From contig OX031062.1 in NCBI GenBank assembly GCA_943736015.1, positions 57,462,962 to 57,526,961 on the forward strand: 64,000 bases of DNA, read 5' to 3'. Of this stretch, positions 35,401-50,400 are shown one piece after another. The translations under genes were made by a program, and so were the position numbers. How positions within the stretch are numbered: position 1 is the stretch's first letter; each line of letters starts with the position of its first letter. The notes under the pieces are model-generated. The model did not search any database. It saw only the letters and a list, made by a program, of their open reading frames with translations, and was not told the origin of the DNA. Source of the DNA: Tridacna crocea (Eukaryota > Mollusca > Bivalvia > Cardiida > Cardiidae).

Positions 35401-38400
35401 TCGAGTCCCTCAAGGGCTTCATGAGCTAGGGTCTCCCAGTCCCCGTCTGTGACCCCTAAACAGGCTACCTTGTATGCATCTCTGTAGAAATACATGTAGT
35501 AATTTTGGTACCATGAATTATATTTCATGAGAAAGTTTGATATAAGTAGATTGTTTTTACAAGGAATTTTTCAGTCATCAGCTGCAAATTTGGTTAACCC
35601 TTTACCAAATACAAAATTTTAGACTAGTCCGAAGTGAAAGCACTTGCAGACGACAAAATAAATGCAACTCAAAAATTGAAATTTGTTTCCAGCAGGGTAG
35701 AAAACATTGAGGGAAAAGGAGAAAATGCTGGTTACCAGGATTTTCTCCTTTTCCCACAATGTTTTCAAAAGGCTTCTATGTCAGGGTCGTAAAAATCAGG
35801 GATTGTTTGGGAAAGGGTTAAAAGAATGGTAATGAGTCAAATACTACTTGTCACTCTACTTGCAAGTACCGGTATGAGCGTTGCCACTTCTCTTAATCCA
35901 TTACCACACGATCCCTACTTTTGAAGACCCTAAGAAAAAGCAATTAGAAAACATTGTGGGAAAAGGAGAAAATGCTGGTAACCAGCATTTTCTCCTTTTC
36001 CCACAACATTTTCTTCCCTTCCCAAAACAAATGTCGAAGTTTCAGTCACTTTTCTTTTGTTGTCTGCAAATGCTTTTGATATAGGCAAGTGTAAAAAATA
36101 TTGTTGTTTGGTAATGAGTAAATCTGGTTATTGTGTGGACCTGTCATCATTAGTCTATGATGGTAGATGACATCACCTTAACTTTTATAGAAAAAAATCA
36201 TATTTGCTTGTATTGCTGTATTAAATTTCTCACAAAAATGAAAGCTTGCAACAACTGCATGGCCCAAATACAAACCGTCTCAGCCAGGATTTGATGGTTG
36301 GTTAACAGTTGTAAGGTCCTATCATGGTGGTCAGTGACGCACGTGTTTCCTGGCTTTCTCACACCAGTACTAACACAACTTTCTTTACAAAACCACAGAC
36401 TACTTTTCTCACATGCTTCAGCAGAGGTGAGAGGCGAAAATATGCCGGAAAGAAGATTTGCCTCAACTGGGTATCAAACTCACAACCACCTGGTCATGGG
36501 TCGGACACGCTCACCACTGAGCCACACGGGCTGGTGCCAGGATTTGAACCTATGTGGCAAAGATCATCAGTTTTACAGGTTAAAAAGACCAAAATCTTAA
36601 TCATTAAGCTAAAGAGAATTCTCTTCAGGGCAGCTGTTCAGTATTGATTTTACATAGCGTGAAGCTATGTAGTAAAGAAGGAGTTAGCTCCCATAAAAAA
36701 TTACATAGAATAACTGTAATGTTTATACTTACTTAAAGAGTTTCTTCTCCAAATATTGGTACATGGGAGCTGATTGGGGTACATCAACAGATGACATAGA
36801 GTATACATGTAGACAGAAAATCTTTGAGCCACTAAACCCCACCACAAAACCCTAAAATGAAATAATTTGGCTTGAGGCTTTTACCTTGTATCAGTCAGTT
36901 AGTCATAGTGAATAATACAAGTTTGTAAACTTGCAATGTCAGAATAAAATCGCCTGTAAAATGTTAACATTATATATGAAGCCTACATAAATGTCTGAGT
37001 CAATAAATTATCTTGTTTTCTTTCTTTTTGAATTGACTACAAAACAACAATGATAGTCATATTATATACTATTTCCTTCTTAACTTACCAGAAACTTAAT
37101 CTTATTCTTATTTTTTTATTTACTGTCTTTATGAACAAATTAAAACTTTTCACTAGTTCTATTCGCCAATACCTTATACTCCTTCTATTCCTTCTGACAA
37201 ATAACTTACCAGAAACTTAATCTTATTCTTATTTTTTTATTTACTGTCTTTATGAACAAATCAAAACTTTCCACCAGTTCTATTCGCCAATACTTTCCTG
37301 GCACCCAAACTGAATCAAGATGAATTACATGAAAGCAAACTGATGTATCAAAACAATATGAAACTAAAAAGTTTCATCAGCCATTAAGTTGCTGACAAAT
37401 AAGATTAATCCTTTCCGAAACGATTGAATGTTTTCATGACCTTAACCCACTACCACATAATCCCTACTTTTGATGACCCTGAGAAAGAAGCCGTTACAAA
37501 ACAATGCAAGAAAAGGAGAAAATGCTGGTAACCAGCATTTCTCCTTTTCCCACATTGTTTTCCAAGCGTAACAAAACAAATTTCAAATTTTCAGTCACTT
37601 TTATTTTATCGACTGCAAATGCTTTCGATATGGACAAGCCTAAAATATTGTCATTTGGTAATGAGTGAAAGAAGACAGCTTCCCTAAACCATAGCAAGAC
37701 TGTTGGTTACCGATATTTTCTCCTTTTCTCACACTATCTTCCAATTTTTCATGACATGACCCAACTTTTCTTTTTGCTCTGGTAAAAAAGTTCATGGTAA
37801 ATAATCTGTGTTGCATACCTGTAACTTCTGTTGATGAACTGGGAAGTTGCTGGCTTTGATATTCAGAAGCCCATTACCAGAGAAACACAACATGTCCTCG
37901 TAATGAGTATTCCAAGCTACACTGTTAGCATTAGGTTCCTATGTAATTTGAGTTAAAGAGACATAAAGTTTATATGGCTTGAGTTATTTGTTTGTATGTT
38001 TGTATGGTGTTTAAGAATGCTTTTCTCAATATTATTTCAGTTATTTTGCAGACAGTGCAAATATTCATGCTTTCTTAGAGTTTCTTTTACCATTACCAGT
38101 ACTTTGGACAATATTCTTCTCAAGCTACTGGCTGCTTTCCCACATTACCATTGTTGAAGCAATGATCATTGGTGTAAAAGGCATGGATTCTGTTGCAATG
38201 TCTGGTATCAATCCCAATCAAGCAGGGGATTTGAACCAGATACCCCAGATCGAAATTCATGTATGCCACCGACTGTACCATTTGGCTAGGCTGGTGTGAG
38301 CCAAAACAAGTAAACTATCAAACTTTCCAAAGAGATGAAATTTATTTGATGTCTATACATGAAAGGAAAATCTGATTTTAATTTCATGTAATCTAACTTC

Positions 38401-41400
38401 AAATTCTCTAACTTGTGTCTCTTTAGATTCAAAATCAATCATTATTAAAATAGTTAACTCACTGAATCACTCTGTTAAGTTTGATACTTTGAACAAGTTG
38501 TTTATGCAGTCAATACCAATGTGAAATTTTGAAATCTCAATAGTTATAATTCAAACAAATAGCTCTGGTGCATCATTTAAAGAAAAGGGAATAGAACAGT
38601 TTTCAATAGAAAAACCATTGCTTAGAGTGAACGATGGCTTCGCTCCCCACATTGCGTTCAACTAGAATTTCCAGAAAAGACGATCAACTGTAATACAAGT
38701 AGTAATATCTTAACAGTTTTACCTGAAAGAGAAGTTCTTTTGTGTTCAAATCATACACAAGGCAGGTGTTATTTTCATCTACCACTGCCAGCCTCATTCT
38801 ACTGGCACTCATGTCCAAACATCTCACTGATGTGGTTTGTTTCAGTAAAATTATTGGGAATGGATTATCAACAAACAGCTTCAATATCTGAAAAACATAC
38901 ACAAAAATAGAAATGGATGAGTCCAAAAGGACAGCACTTGACAATACCAATATCTTATTCCTCAGTAACAAAGACAAAGAATAAATGTTGAATATAGTCC
39001 CAGTTGTACAACAATTAAGTAAACAAGACCACATGCCAATGCCAACACATGGCTAAAGTTGCTTTTCAGTAAAAATTCTATGTTAACTCTTTACCACACA
39101 AGAAAATTTTAGGATGGTCCAAATTGAAAGCATTTACAGACAACAAAATAAAGGTGACTGAAAAATTGAAATTTGTTCTGGGAAGGGTAGCAAACACTGC
39201 GGGAAAAGGAGAAAATGCTGGTTACCAGCATTTTCTCCTTTTCCCATAGTGTTTTCAAAAGGCTTCTTTCTCAGGGTCGTCAAAAGTAGGGATTGTGTGG
39301 TAATGGGTTAACCCATTACCACACAATCCCTATTTTCGGCACTCCTGGAAAAGAAGCCTTTTGAAAACATTGTGGGAAAAGGAGAAAATGCTGGTAACCA
39401 CCATTTTCTCCTTTTCACACTATGTTTTCTATCCTTCACAAAACAAATTTTAAAATTTCTGTCACTTTTATTTTGTTGTCTGCAAACGCTTTTGATTTGG
39501 ACAAGTCTAAAATTTTGTTGTTTCGTAATGAGTTAAAAAAGGGTGTAACTGTGTCAAGTTTGTTTTGTGGGTTATCTGCCCTTGTTGAATGGGTTCCCCT
39601 TTTGACAATTGAGTATAAGCATAAGTATAAATTTGAAGTAAATATTTTCCACAATAAATGAGGTATGAGAAAATGTCAAAGCCTATGTGCAATCATGACT
39701 TTAAAGAAATAGAACATAGAAAAATAACAAAAACAGGGCTTTACAACACCTCAACATACTTCTTCAATAAGAACAAAGCCAAGCTGAAAATTCACAAATC
39801 ATTAACATTTTCCATGCAAGTTTTTTTCTCATCTCAATAGAAAAAATTACTAAGCATGAAAAAAATTGTTTTGAATGACTCAGTCTTTCAAATAATGTTA
39901 TTTAGTTCACCTGTCCATTTTTCAGGCCCACAAGAAGACCCTCTCTACCAGGGGGACCCCCTATAACTTTGATATATCTAATCAGGGACTCCATCACCCA
40001 CTCCTTCTCCTTTATACCCTGGAAGGAGTAACTCTGTAGTCTCTTGTCCTGAAATATGAATAAAGTGATAATATGATTGTCACATGACCACCTTCAGAAC
40101 TTTTACACTCTACATAGTGGACTGCTTTTGTAAACATTAACCCGTTACCACACAATCCCTACTTTTGACAACCCTGGTAAAGAAACCCTTAGAAAACATC
40201 ATGGGAAAAGGAGAAAATGCTAGTAATCAGCATTTTCTCCTTTTCCCGCAATCTTTTCTGCTCTTCAGAAAGCAAATCTGAACTTTTCAGTCAAAAATGC
40301 AAATGTTTTGATATGGACAAGCCTAAAATTTTGTTGTTTAGTAATGAGTCTAGTAATCCTAGAACCTATAATCTTTTAAAAAAATATATAAAAATACACA
40401 CAATCCAAAGTTTTATTGACCCTGAATAATGCAGCCTCTTGAAAACATGGTGGAAAAGAGAGAAAATGCGGACAATGTTTACTTACCCAAATTTCATGAT
40501 AGGGAACAGCTTTGATTTGTCTTTTGCAAATGCTTTCATTTTGGACCAGTCAAAAATGCTGTTGTTTCATACAGAGTAATGCGAAGAAGGAGATTCTTTG
40601 TAACTAAATAAGTTCCTTTTTCTCTAATAGCAGTAATTTCTTAAAACCACAAAGAGAGAATGCTTGTAACTTAAGTCATTACAAAACAACAGAATTTTAG
40701 CTTTGTCCAAATTGAAAGCATTTGCAGACGACTTAATAAAAGTGACTGAAAGTTTGAATTTGTTTTGTGAAGAGTGGAAAATATAGTGGGAAAAGGAGAA
40801 AATGCTGGTTACCAGCATTTTCTCCTTTTCCCTCAATGTTTTCTAAAGGCCTCTTTCTCACGGTCGTCAAAAGTAGGGATTGTGTGGTAATGTGTTAAAA
40901 GATTTCTCACGCTAAAATGTCTGGATATGATACTCTGTGTTCATAATCTGTATTGTAAAAGGATTTTAATGTTATCTGCTTGAACTCTTTGTAAATGACA
41001 AAATTTGAAATCTGAGCAAATTAAAAGCATCTATTGTTGATCAAATGTGGTATTTGTTTCTGACATGGAAGAATGTATGAAAACATTATGGAGAGAGAAG
41101 AAAGGTGATATTAAGTAATTCTCTTACCAGCAAAGGTTTCCACCATTTTGAAAACAATCCTATCATTTGGGCAACATTTGAGTGGCCCTCTGGCAACACA
41201 AGGTTTAACTCATTACCAAACAACTAATATTTTAGGCTTGTCCAAATCGAAAGCATTTGCAGACGACAAAATAAAATTGACTGAAAATTTGAAATTTGTT
41301 TTGTGAACGGTAGAAAACCTTGTGGAAAAAGGAGAAAATGCTGGTTACCAGCATTTTCTCCTTTTCACACAATGTTTTCTAAAGGCTTCTTTCTCCAGGT

Positions 41401-44400
41401 CGTCAAAAGTAGGGATTGTGTGGTAATGGGTTAATACATCTCTGTTATGCAATTTTATCAAGCAAGTCGTCACATAGTTATTGATCAATAAAATTCATTT
41501 TTCCAACAATGACTGAAATAAATATTGAGGTAGAATGCCTGAGGCACTCAGAAAATTTGCAAATGGCAAAAAAAAAAAACATAATTATTTCAGCCTGCCC
41601 AGTGTGCTCAGCTGAACATGAGCTGATGATATTTTTTATATTTTTGCAGTCGCATTTAACCCATTACTAAACGACATTATTTTGGACTGGTCCAAATTGA
41701 AAGCATTTACAGATGACAAAATAAAAGAGAATGAAAATTTGAAATTTGTTTTTTGAAGGGTAGAAAACATTGTGGGAAAAGGAGAAAATGCTGGTAACCA
41801 GCATTTTCTCCTTTTCCCACAATGTTTTCTAAAGGCTTCTTTCTCAAGGGCGTCAAAAGTAGGGATTGTGTGGTAATGGGTTAACCCTCATTTCACAGAG
41901 CATGACTGATTTAATCTGTTGTCTGCAAATGCTCTTCAATTTAATTCTTTACCAAACGACAAAATTTTGGGCTGGACCAAATTCAAAGCACTTGCAGATG
42001 ACAAAATAAACATAACTCAAAAATTGAAATTTGTTTCCAGCAGGGTGGGAAACATTGTGGAAAAGGGAGAAAATGCTGGTTACCAACATTTTCTCTTTTT
42101 CCCACAATGTTTCCAAATGCTTCTATCTCAGGGTTTTAAAAACTAGGGATTGTTTGTTAAAGGGTTAAATAAAGCTGAAGGTTTTTCCTTACATATGACT
42201 TCTTATTCAAAGCTGATAATAGCAGATGGGTATGTACTGATTTCAGTTGTAACAGGTCTAATGGTTGTCAATAAAACCTTTGTGTTGGTAGTGTCTGGTG
42301 GAGACAATTCTAATGACATACGTTGCAGTGCAAGAATGATAATTTTGAAACCAGGATCTCGGATTACCTGACATATGATGATGTTTTGTGAACACACAAC
42401 CAGAAGATTACATTCAAACTTTTTGTTGATCTTATCCTTCACTCTGTAGTGCATATCTGCAGCATCGTCAGAGTAGAGCTCGTACACGACTATCTTGTCT
42501 GGTAGTTGAACCTGGTAAAACAACATTCATAAATAGCAAAGTAGCCATCTTTATCAAGCAAGAACCTTGTAATTAGTACCGGTAACCATATAAATGTATT
42601 AAGTGACCCGAACTCTTTACCATATGAGAAAAATGTAGAGTTTTCAAAATTCAAAGCATTTGTACATGGCAATTTAAATGTGACCTATATGATTGAATTC
42701 ATCTTTGATAAGGTACTAAAAATTGTAGGAACTGATAGAAATTCTGGTTACTAGTATTTTCTCTTTTTCCAACAATGTTTTCTGTAGGCTTCTTTCTCAG
42801 GTTCGCTAAAAGTCAGGATTGTGTGGTAAAGAGTTAACCCTTTCCCAAACGACAGATTTTATACTCTTCCAAACTCAAAGAGTTTGCAGACGACAGTTTC
42901 ATATTTGATAAAAATGGCAGAAAGTTCCCCAAATGGGTAGAAAACACTGTGGGAAAAGGAGAAATTGCTCGTTATGAGCAATTTCTCCTTTTCCAACAGT
43001 GTTTTCAAAAGACTTGTACTGCAGACACGTAAAAACAAGGGCTTGTTTGGGAAAGAGTTAAACACAGGATGATCTAATAAAGGGTAAAGAAAAATTATAT
43101 AAACAAATAAGCATCACTCCAGCAAAAGGGGGTTTAATACATTTCCTTGATGCATTATACCATAACATAATTATGGATTCATAAAATCCACTTTGTCTAA
43201 CAGCAGGTAGCATGGTCCTTTGATATACAGAAAATTTACAAATAACAAGACGTTTCAACCCAGGTCAGCATGTGGTTGATACTTTTTGCAGATATAATAA
43301 ACTCTTTCCACGGAGTAAGGCATTATGGTCTATGAATTTGGTGTACTTACTGCAAGTCTATGCCTGTATATAGCTATTTTCTTGACCAGGTCTCTGCATT
43401 TGATTCTAACTAAAAAATAAAAGAAAATCATTGAATATCAAAGCATATAGACTGTGTTTCACAAGAATATAATGGCTCAAAAGGTGCATAATTCCTTACC
43501 AGAAGGCAAAATTTCAAACTTGTCTATATTAAATGCATTTGCAGACAGCCATTCAAATTAGGTTAACCCTTTCCCAAACAAGCCCTTGTTTTTACGTGTC
43601 TGCAGTACATGTCTTTTGAAAACACTGTGGGAAAAGCAGAAATTGCTCATAACAAGCAATTTCTCCTTGTCCCACAGTGTTTTCTACTCATTTGTCGTCT
43701 GCAAATTTTTTCATTTTGGAAGAGTCTAAAATTTGTCGTTTGGGAAAGGGTTAAATAATGGCAGTTGTTCTAGAAAGAATCAGAAACATCGGAAAAAAAG
43801 AAAATGGTCTTCAGAATTCTCAGAATATTTCCAAAAGCCTTCTGTTGCGGCATTGTCAAAACTTGGGATTGTTTGGTACAGGGTTTCCCTATTATAGAAG
43901 CTTTTGAAATTAACATTTGTTTGTTTTGCAGGCCATCATTTTCAAAAATACTGTGGTAAAAACTCCAGGAATTCATTGAGAGATGCAATGTATGTTGTGA
44001 TAAAAGATTACGGCTGTTGAAAAGAAATTTACATAAAAATTCAAAAAGACTGGATAAGGCCTACCTTTTTGATCAGTTATCAAATGCTGAATGATGACAT
44101 CTGTCATGTTATCTCTATATGCATATCTATCCTTGTACAATCCATGGACTGTGCTAAACAATAACTGATGATAAGCTATAGTTCCATCTTGACACCCTAC
44201 AGCCTGAAAGTACCAACACATCTGAGACATGTTCTGTGAAAAGGGGGCATAACCCATTACCACACAATCCCTACTTTTGATGCCCCTAAGAAAGAAGCCT
44301 GTTGAAAACACTATGAGAAAAGGAGAAAATGCTGGTAACCAGCATTTTCTCCTTTTTCCACAGTGTTTTCTACCCTTCCCAGAACAAATTTCTATTTTTC

Positions 44401-47400
44401 AGTCACCTTTATTTTGTCGTCTGCAAATGCTTTCAATTTCGACCTGTCTAAAATTTTCTCGTGTGGTAAAGATTTAATGTGTCTACAAGAAGCATCGACT
44501 CGGGTCAGCCTGCGCAGTCCAAGCAGTCTGATCTGGGCCGAAACTTTTTGCTATTGGAAAATTTCCTGTATGTCCAAGGACCAGCCTACCTCATAATTAA
44601 GTTGGTTGTTGAAAAAAGTAGCTAAAATGGATCCGTAAATATGTGATGGCTTGCTTATTTACATGGATCACGGAGATGCATTAAGATCCTTTTTCACAGA
44701 GCATGATTCATTTCTTTTTACAAGATAAATAAGTGTTAGCCTTGTCAATTTTGAACAGGTCTCACAAAAAAAAAAAATATAAATTTTTCACAAAGTACAA
44801 TTTCTCACACAATTACCATCATTTCACCACAATTAATTTGTTGTCTGTTAATCCTTTCAATTTCCACAAGTCTAATACATGTATTTTCTTGTTTGAGACA
44901 GAGTTAACTCTTTACCACACAATCCTGACTTTTAACGACCCTGAGAAAGAAGCCTTTTGAAAACATTGTGGGAAAAGGAGAAAATGCTGGTAACCAGCAT
45001 TTTCTCCTTTTCTCTCAATGTTTTCTACCCTTCTCAAACAAAATTTCAATATTTCAGTCATGTTTATTTTGTCGTCTGCAACTGCTTTCAATTTGAATCA
45101 GTCTAAAATTTTGTTATTTGGTAAAGAGTTAATAGCCAAATGCCAGTGTCTTAACCCTTTCCCAAACGACAAATTTTTGATTCTTCCAAACTCAAAGAGT
45201 TTGCGGTAGACAATTTCAAATTTGATAAAAATGGCAGAAAGTTCTCCAAATGGGTAGAATACACTGTGGGAAAAGGAGAAATTGCTCGTTACGAGCAATT
45301 TCTCCTTTTCACACAGTGTTTTCAAAGACTTTTACTACAGACACATAAAAACCAGGGCTTGTTTGGGAAAGGGTAAAGACACAGGGTTTTCTTTTTGCCT
45401 TACCACATAGTTGGAGTCTGGTTTAACAGCAGATGCCCAAACCCAGGACTGCTGGTCTGCGATAGTTCCAAGTTTGACTCCCTCTTTGGTGTGTAGGTTA
45501 CACTGTTTGTTTGAACCACCAATCACCACATACTCCCCTTTACTGAACCAATTTACAAAACAGGGGTCATAGCCCAGGGCTCTGTCCTTACCAATCTAAT
45601 GTTGAAATAAAATAACAAAAAGAAAATTAACAAGCCCCTTAAAGCTACCCCACTCTTCTTCTCAAAATGAATAAAAAATAAATAAATAATTATCATGAAA
45701 GACAATTCTATTAACTCTTAAGGTGCCTTTCAAGACATTAATTGCCAGTGTGGCAGTGTACACCAAAATCACAAATCATGCATGACACAAGAATCATTTG
45801 CAGGTGTAATGCAGAGAAATGACCCCCATTACAAAATGACCCGCGTCGAGAAATGACCGTGGGTCATTTTGTAATGGGGATCATTTCTCTGCATTACATA
45901 GACAGTGTACATAAAAGTCAGACTGTGCAGAAGGTACAGTTTGATTTTTGACTTGCACTATTTGATGAAGTGATATTTTTCTCCCAACAAACAATCTGTG
46001 AAATAGCATTTGAAAAATGACTATCAGCTGGAAAGTTTCATTTAACCCTTTCCCATACAATGATTTTTAATGACCCTTGGAAAGAAGCCTTTTAAAAACA
46101 TGGTAAAAAGGAAAAAGTGCTGGTAGCCAGCATTTCCTCCTTCTGCCACAATGTTTTCTTCCTTATCAATAAACAATTGCAGCATTTGAGCTACATTGAA
46201 ATTTTCGTCTACAAATGCTTTCAATTTGTATAAGGCTAAAATTTTGTTATCTGGTAAAGGTTTTATTTATTTAGCCAATGCTTAAGGTTAGGTACAAACA
46301 TAGTTTTATCATCTGTAGAACAATGTATTTAAAAAGAGATTTTGTTGATTAGAAACCACTTTTCCAAGATTCTCAAAAGAAGCAAAGCAAAAATTGTCTG
46401 CAAAACCACCACAGTGTTAACTAGTTGAAAACTTCAAAGTTTGTCCAAACTGAATGCTGTAACAAACAACAAACTAAATGTAGTCCAAACAGTGGAGTTC
46501 AACTTTGAAAGGGTAAAAGAAAAAGAATCGGTGAAAAAGAAAAAAATGCTGAAGGCAACCATTTCCACTTTTTTCAACAATTTCAAGACAAATCTAAGCT
46601 TTTGATTTAATTTATCCTCTAAAAATTTTTTCACTTCGATATATCTAATTTTGTTGTTTGGTAATGACTTTACTCAATATTACCTGTTTTCCTGACAGCT
46701 GATAGAAAGCCAATCTCTGACCCCAGTCTGCTACTGCTAAAACATCATAGGCTTCATCTCTAGAAGAACAAAAACTATAGTTTAGTTTAAAGGCCAACTT
46801 GCAGCAAAAAGTAGTCATTTTGGGGGTCAAATTAAATTCATATAATCTAAAAAAGGACACACAGACGGACACACAGACAGACAGGCTGATTCCAGTATAC
46901 AGACGAAAACATTCGTTTTACGGGAGTATAAAAAGGATGTTATCTTTATTCTAATAATTTATTACAGTGCAGTACTTCAAAATTCCAATCACTGGCAGAA
47001 TAACAGATCTTAAAAAATTAGAATCAAAGTTGCCAAATAATTCTTGTTTTACAATCCAATTTTCTGCCCACAACGGAAACTTGGATAGACTTTATAAAAT
47101 TTTGGACTTGTCCAAATTGCAAGCATTTACAAAGAACAAAATAATTGTTGCTCAAAAATTGAAATGCATCTTTGAAAGGTTAGAAAACATTGTGGGAAAG
47201 GGAGAAAATGCTGGTTACCAGCATTTTCTCTCTTTCCCACAATGCTTTCAATCGGCTTCTTCCCCTGGGGTCAATAAAAGTCTGGATTATGTGGTAAACT
47301 GTTAAATGTTTTCAATAGTGCTGTACTGCGAGAAACAAACAGTTGTCTGCCAGAGGCAAAGTAAATGAACCGAGTAAATACCGTGATGGATTCCACTGCA

Positions 47401-50400
47401 AGGACCAAATAGGAGATGTGTTTGCCCCTGGGCGCTCTATCTTTACCTTTTCTTCACCATTCTGTAGGTAAAAAAAATAGAAATAAGGTCAAGTTACCTT
47501 TCTAATTCCTTATTGTATTGCATGATGAAAATATTGAGAATGGGGTCTGCACTGATTAAGTAATTAAATATTCTGTCATGCTTTCCATCAATTGCTTCAG
47601 AAATGCTTCAGAAAGAGTCAATGGCTTGTCATCTTTCATTCAAAACTCAAGGATATGAAATTGGAAAGGGATTTTACTTGCATGATGGGTAATTTTTTTA
47701 AATCATCCTTTACCATACAATCCTGAGTTCTAACTCTTTACCAGATGATTTCCGACTCATCCAAATTCAAAAAATTAATGCAACTCCGACACTGATATTC
47801 ATCCTTGGAAGGGTAGAAAACATTGTAGGAAAAGGAGAAAATGCTGGATACCAGCATTTTCTCCTTTCCCTACAATATTTTAAAAGGCATTTTTCGCAGG
47901 GTCATTGAAAAGTCAGGATTGTGTAATATAGAGTTAATACATCTGCAAAAGATTTTGACCCAGTTCAGGCTAAGCAGTCAGTACACACTGACCTGGGACA
48001 AAAAATTGGGCTGTTATATCAATCTGCTTGTTAAAGGACCATTTTACCATGTGATACAGTCAGTGGTTAGACAAAATAGATCTATAATTATATAATGACT
48101 ATATGTAGCTTGGTAAAATGCATCGTGGACATTCATTAAATACCCTTTTTCCATACCACTACTTATAATTATTTACATCAATTTATAATATAAAACGTAG
48201 TTATATACCTTGTTCCTTATGCTCACTAGACCATTATATAGACCCAGGGCTAGATACTGGCCATCATTGGTCCAGCTACATGCTGTTACTCTACTGCTTA
48301 CTTTATGTTTGGATACAGATTTCTGTTCGGGGGACCACAGCCCTATAAAGTACATGTACAAGAAAAAAAAAGCTCTGAAAATATTCATCATGATTCACTT
48401 ACTGACCAAGGTTTTCCTTAGACAATCTTTAACGGGACACATTTTACTCCTTTCAAATAAATAACAGAAGGAAAACGTACAAAGATGAAGAGGATAATAA
48501 TCTAATAAAATGTTGCATCCAAGTTTAAAGAGACATGGGGTCAGGGAATACCCTGACTGGCTATTTTCTATGAGGCTGTAGATCTACAAAAAAAAAACCA
48601 ACAGCCAAATAGCAAAATCTGACACCATCTACACTTTATTTTCTTTTTCAGTTTCAGATTTTAAGGCCAGCTATCTGGTTGTCTAAGGCTTTGTGTCTTT
48701 AGTCAATTACATGATTAGTCTTGGAATTTTGATTGATTTTAAATGGTTGCCAGAAGTTGGCACTAGTTGTTCTCAGTAAGAACAATACAGTATTAAACTA
48801 GAAGATTAAGATAAAGCTATTACCAAAGTCTGTCACAGCACAGCTAGCCAGTTGGTGAGTCACTGGATTATACGACATACACTGTATGGCATCATTATGT
48901 CTAAAATACAAAAGGATGTGATAGCCAGTAACAGCAAAACCTGGTCAACATGTCATTTTTTTGTACCGAAAATAGTTTTGTCTTGATTCTTTTTTCTCGT
49001 AGAAAGGGTTTTTGATGGAAGTGAAATCACATGTTTTCCATATCAGCTTTTAAAATTTGCACATTTATCTAATTAAACCTCGTTTTCTGTGATTTAGGAA
49101 ATGTAAACAACCTGCCCATTCACAAAAAAACCTTGCTTGAATCATGTTAAAAAAGTTTCCATACACACAAAAAACTTAAATGGACAGGTATATGAATGCC
49201 ATCAAATAATGGAGTATAAAGAGCAGAATTGCCATGCAAGACCTAAAACGAGTATCGGATGTACTTGTTTTCCTGTAATCTGCTAACTTCTTAATTTGTT
49301 GACTGGATGATTAAGTTTATGTTGCCACTGAAGCTTGCAAGTAGTTGTGTGTTATTTAACTTTCATATGCCATGGATGTTAATCGACACTTATGGCCAAC
49401 ATTACGTTTTTGTGTTTTCTAAACATAAAATCAGTAAGTGTAAACAAGCACTTATAATAAAGCAGACAATATTTGTTAATTTGTCCAGAAAACAAAATGT
49501 ACATTCCACAATAACAAATTAGAAGAATGTTCGGAGTGGTGGACTTGCCACAATAGTTATGGAACACGCAGATTTTTGGATGCAATGCGAGCTAATTCTA
49601 TTAAAAAAGGTCCGATGATATTCATGTACTTACGTGTATTTCAGAATACCCTCGAGTTTGCTGGTCCAGATGATAACACTCTTATCAGACGAGCCCGATG
49701 CGAATCTCTTCCCATCCTTTGCATAACAAACACAATAAACTGCCTCTTTATGGCCTTTAAGAGGTTGAATTAATGTCCCATCATTTGTGTCGTATACCAA
49801 AACACGGTTCCCAGCTGCCACAATCAGTTGACTGCCATCTGGTTTGAAGCAAAGATCCCAGATACTGAAAAAGGAAAAGAAAATGAAATGTATCTTAACC
49901 TTTTACCACACAATTCTGACTTTTTAATGACCCTGAGAATGAAGCCTTTTAAAAACATTGTGGGAAAAGGAGAAAATGCTGGTAACCAGCATTATCTCCT
50001 TTTCCCACCATGTTTTCTACCCTACTGGAAACAAATTTCAATTTATGAGTTATGTTTATTTTGTCATCCTCAAGTGCTTTCAATTTGGACCAATCACAAA
50101 CTTTGTTGTTTGGTAAAGAATTAATTGTCGGTATTGTCAGTATTCGGCCAATAAGCCATATAACCACACTGGTAAATAATCTTCTATGGTATAAGCTTAA
50201 CATTTGTACTTTCTCACCTGTTGTGGATAACCACTTGAACTCAATAATCTCTATCCCTGCTTAAATTTTCTGAAAAAAGACCTGGATTTAAGGTTTTTAC
50301 AATGATACAGGTCTGTAACTTGCATTCTAATCTCTATTTGGTCTGGCTAAAGCAGGATTTTCCGTAATAAAATGGCATTTGCAGTACATGTGATCATATT

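Noticed and set aside
42150..42371. Plus-strand frame of 73 residues
   Set aside because: It lies in intron downstream of IFT122 exon 10 and adjoins family A sequence; no family features.
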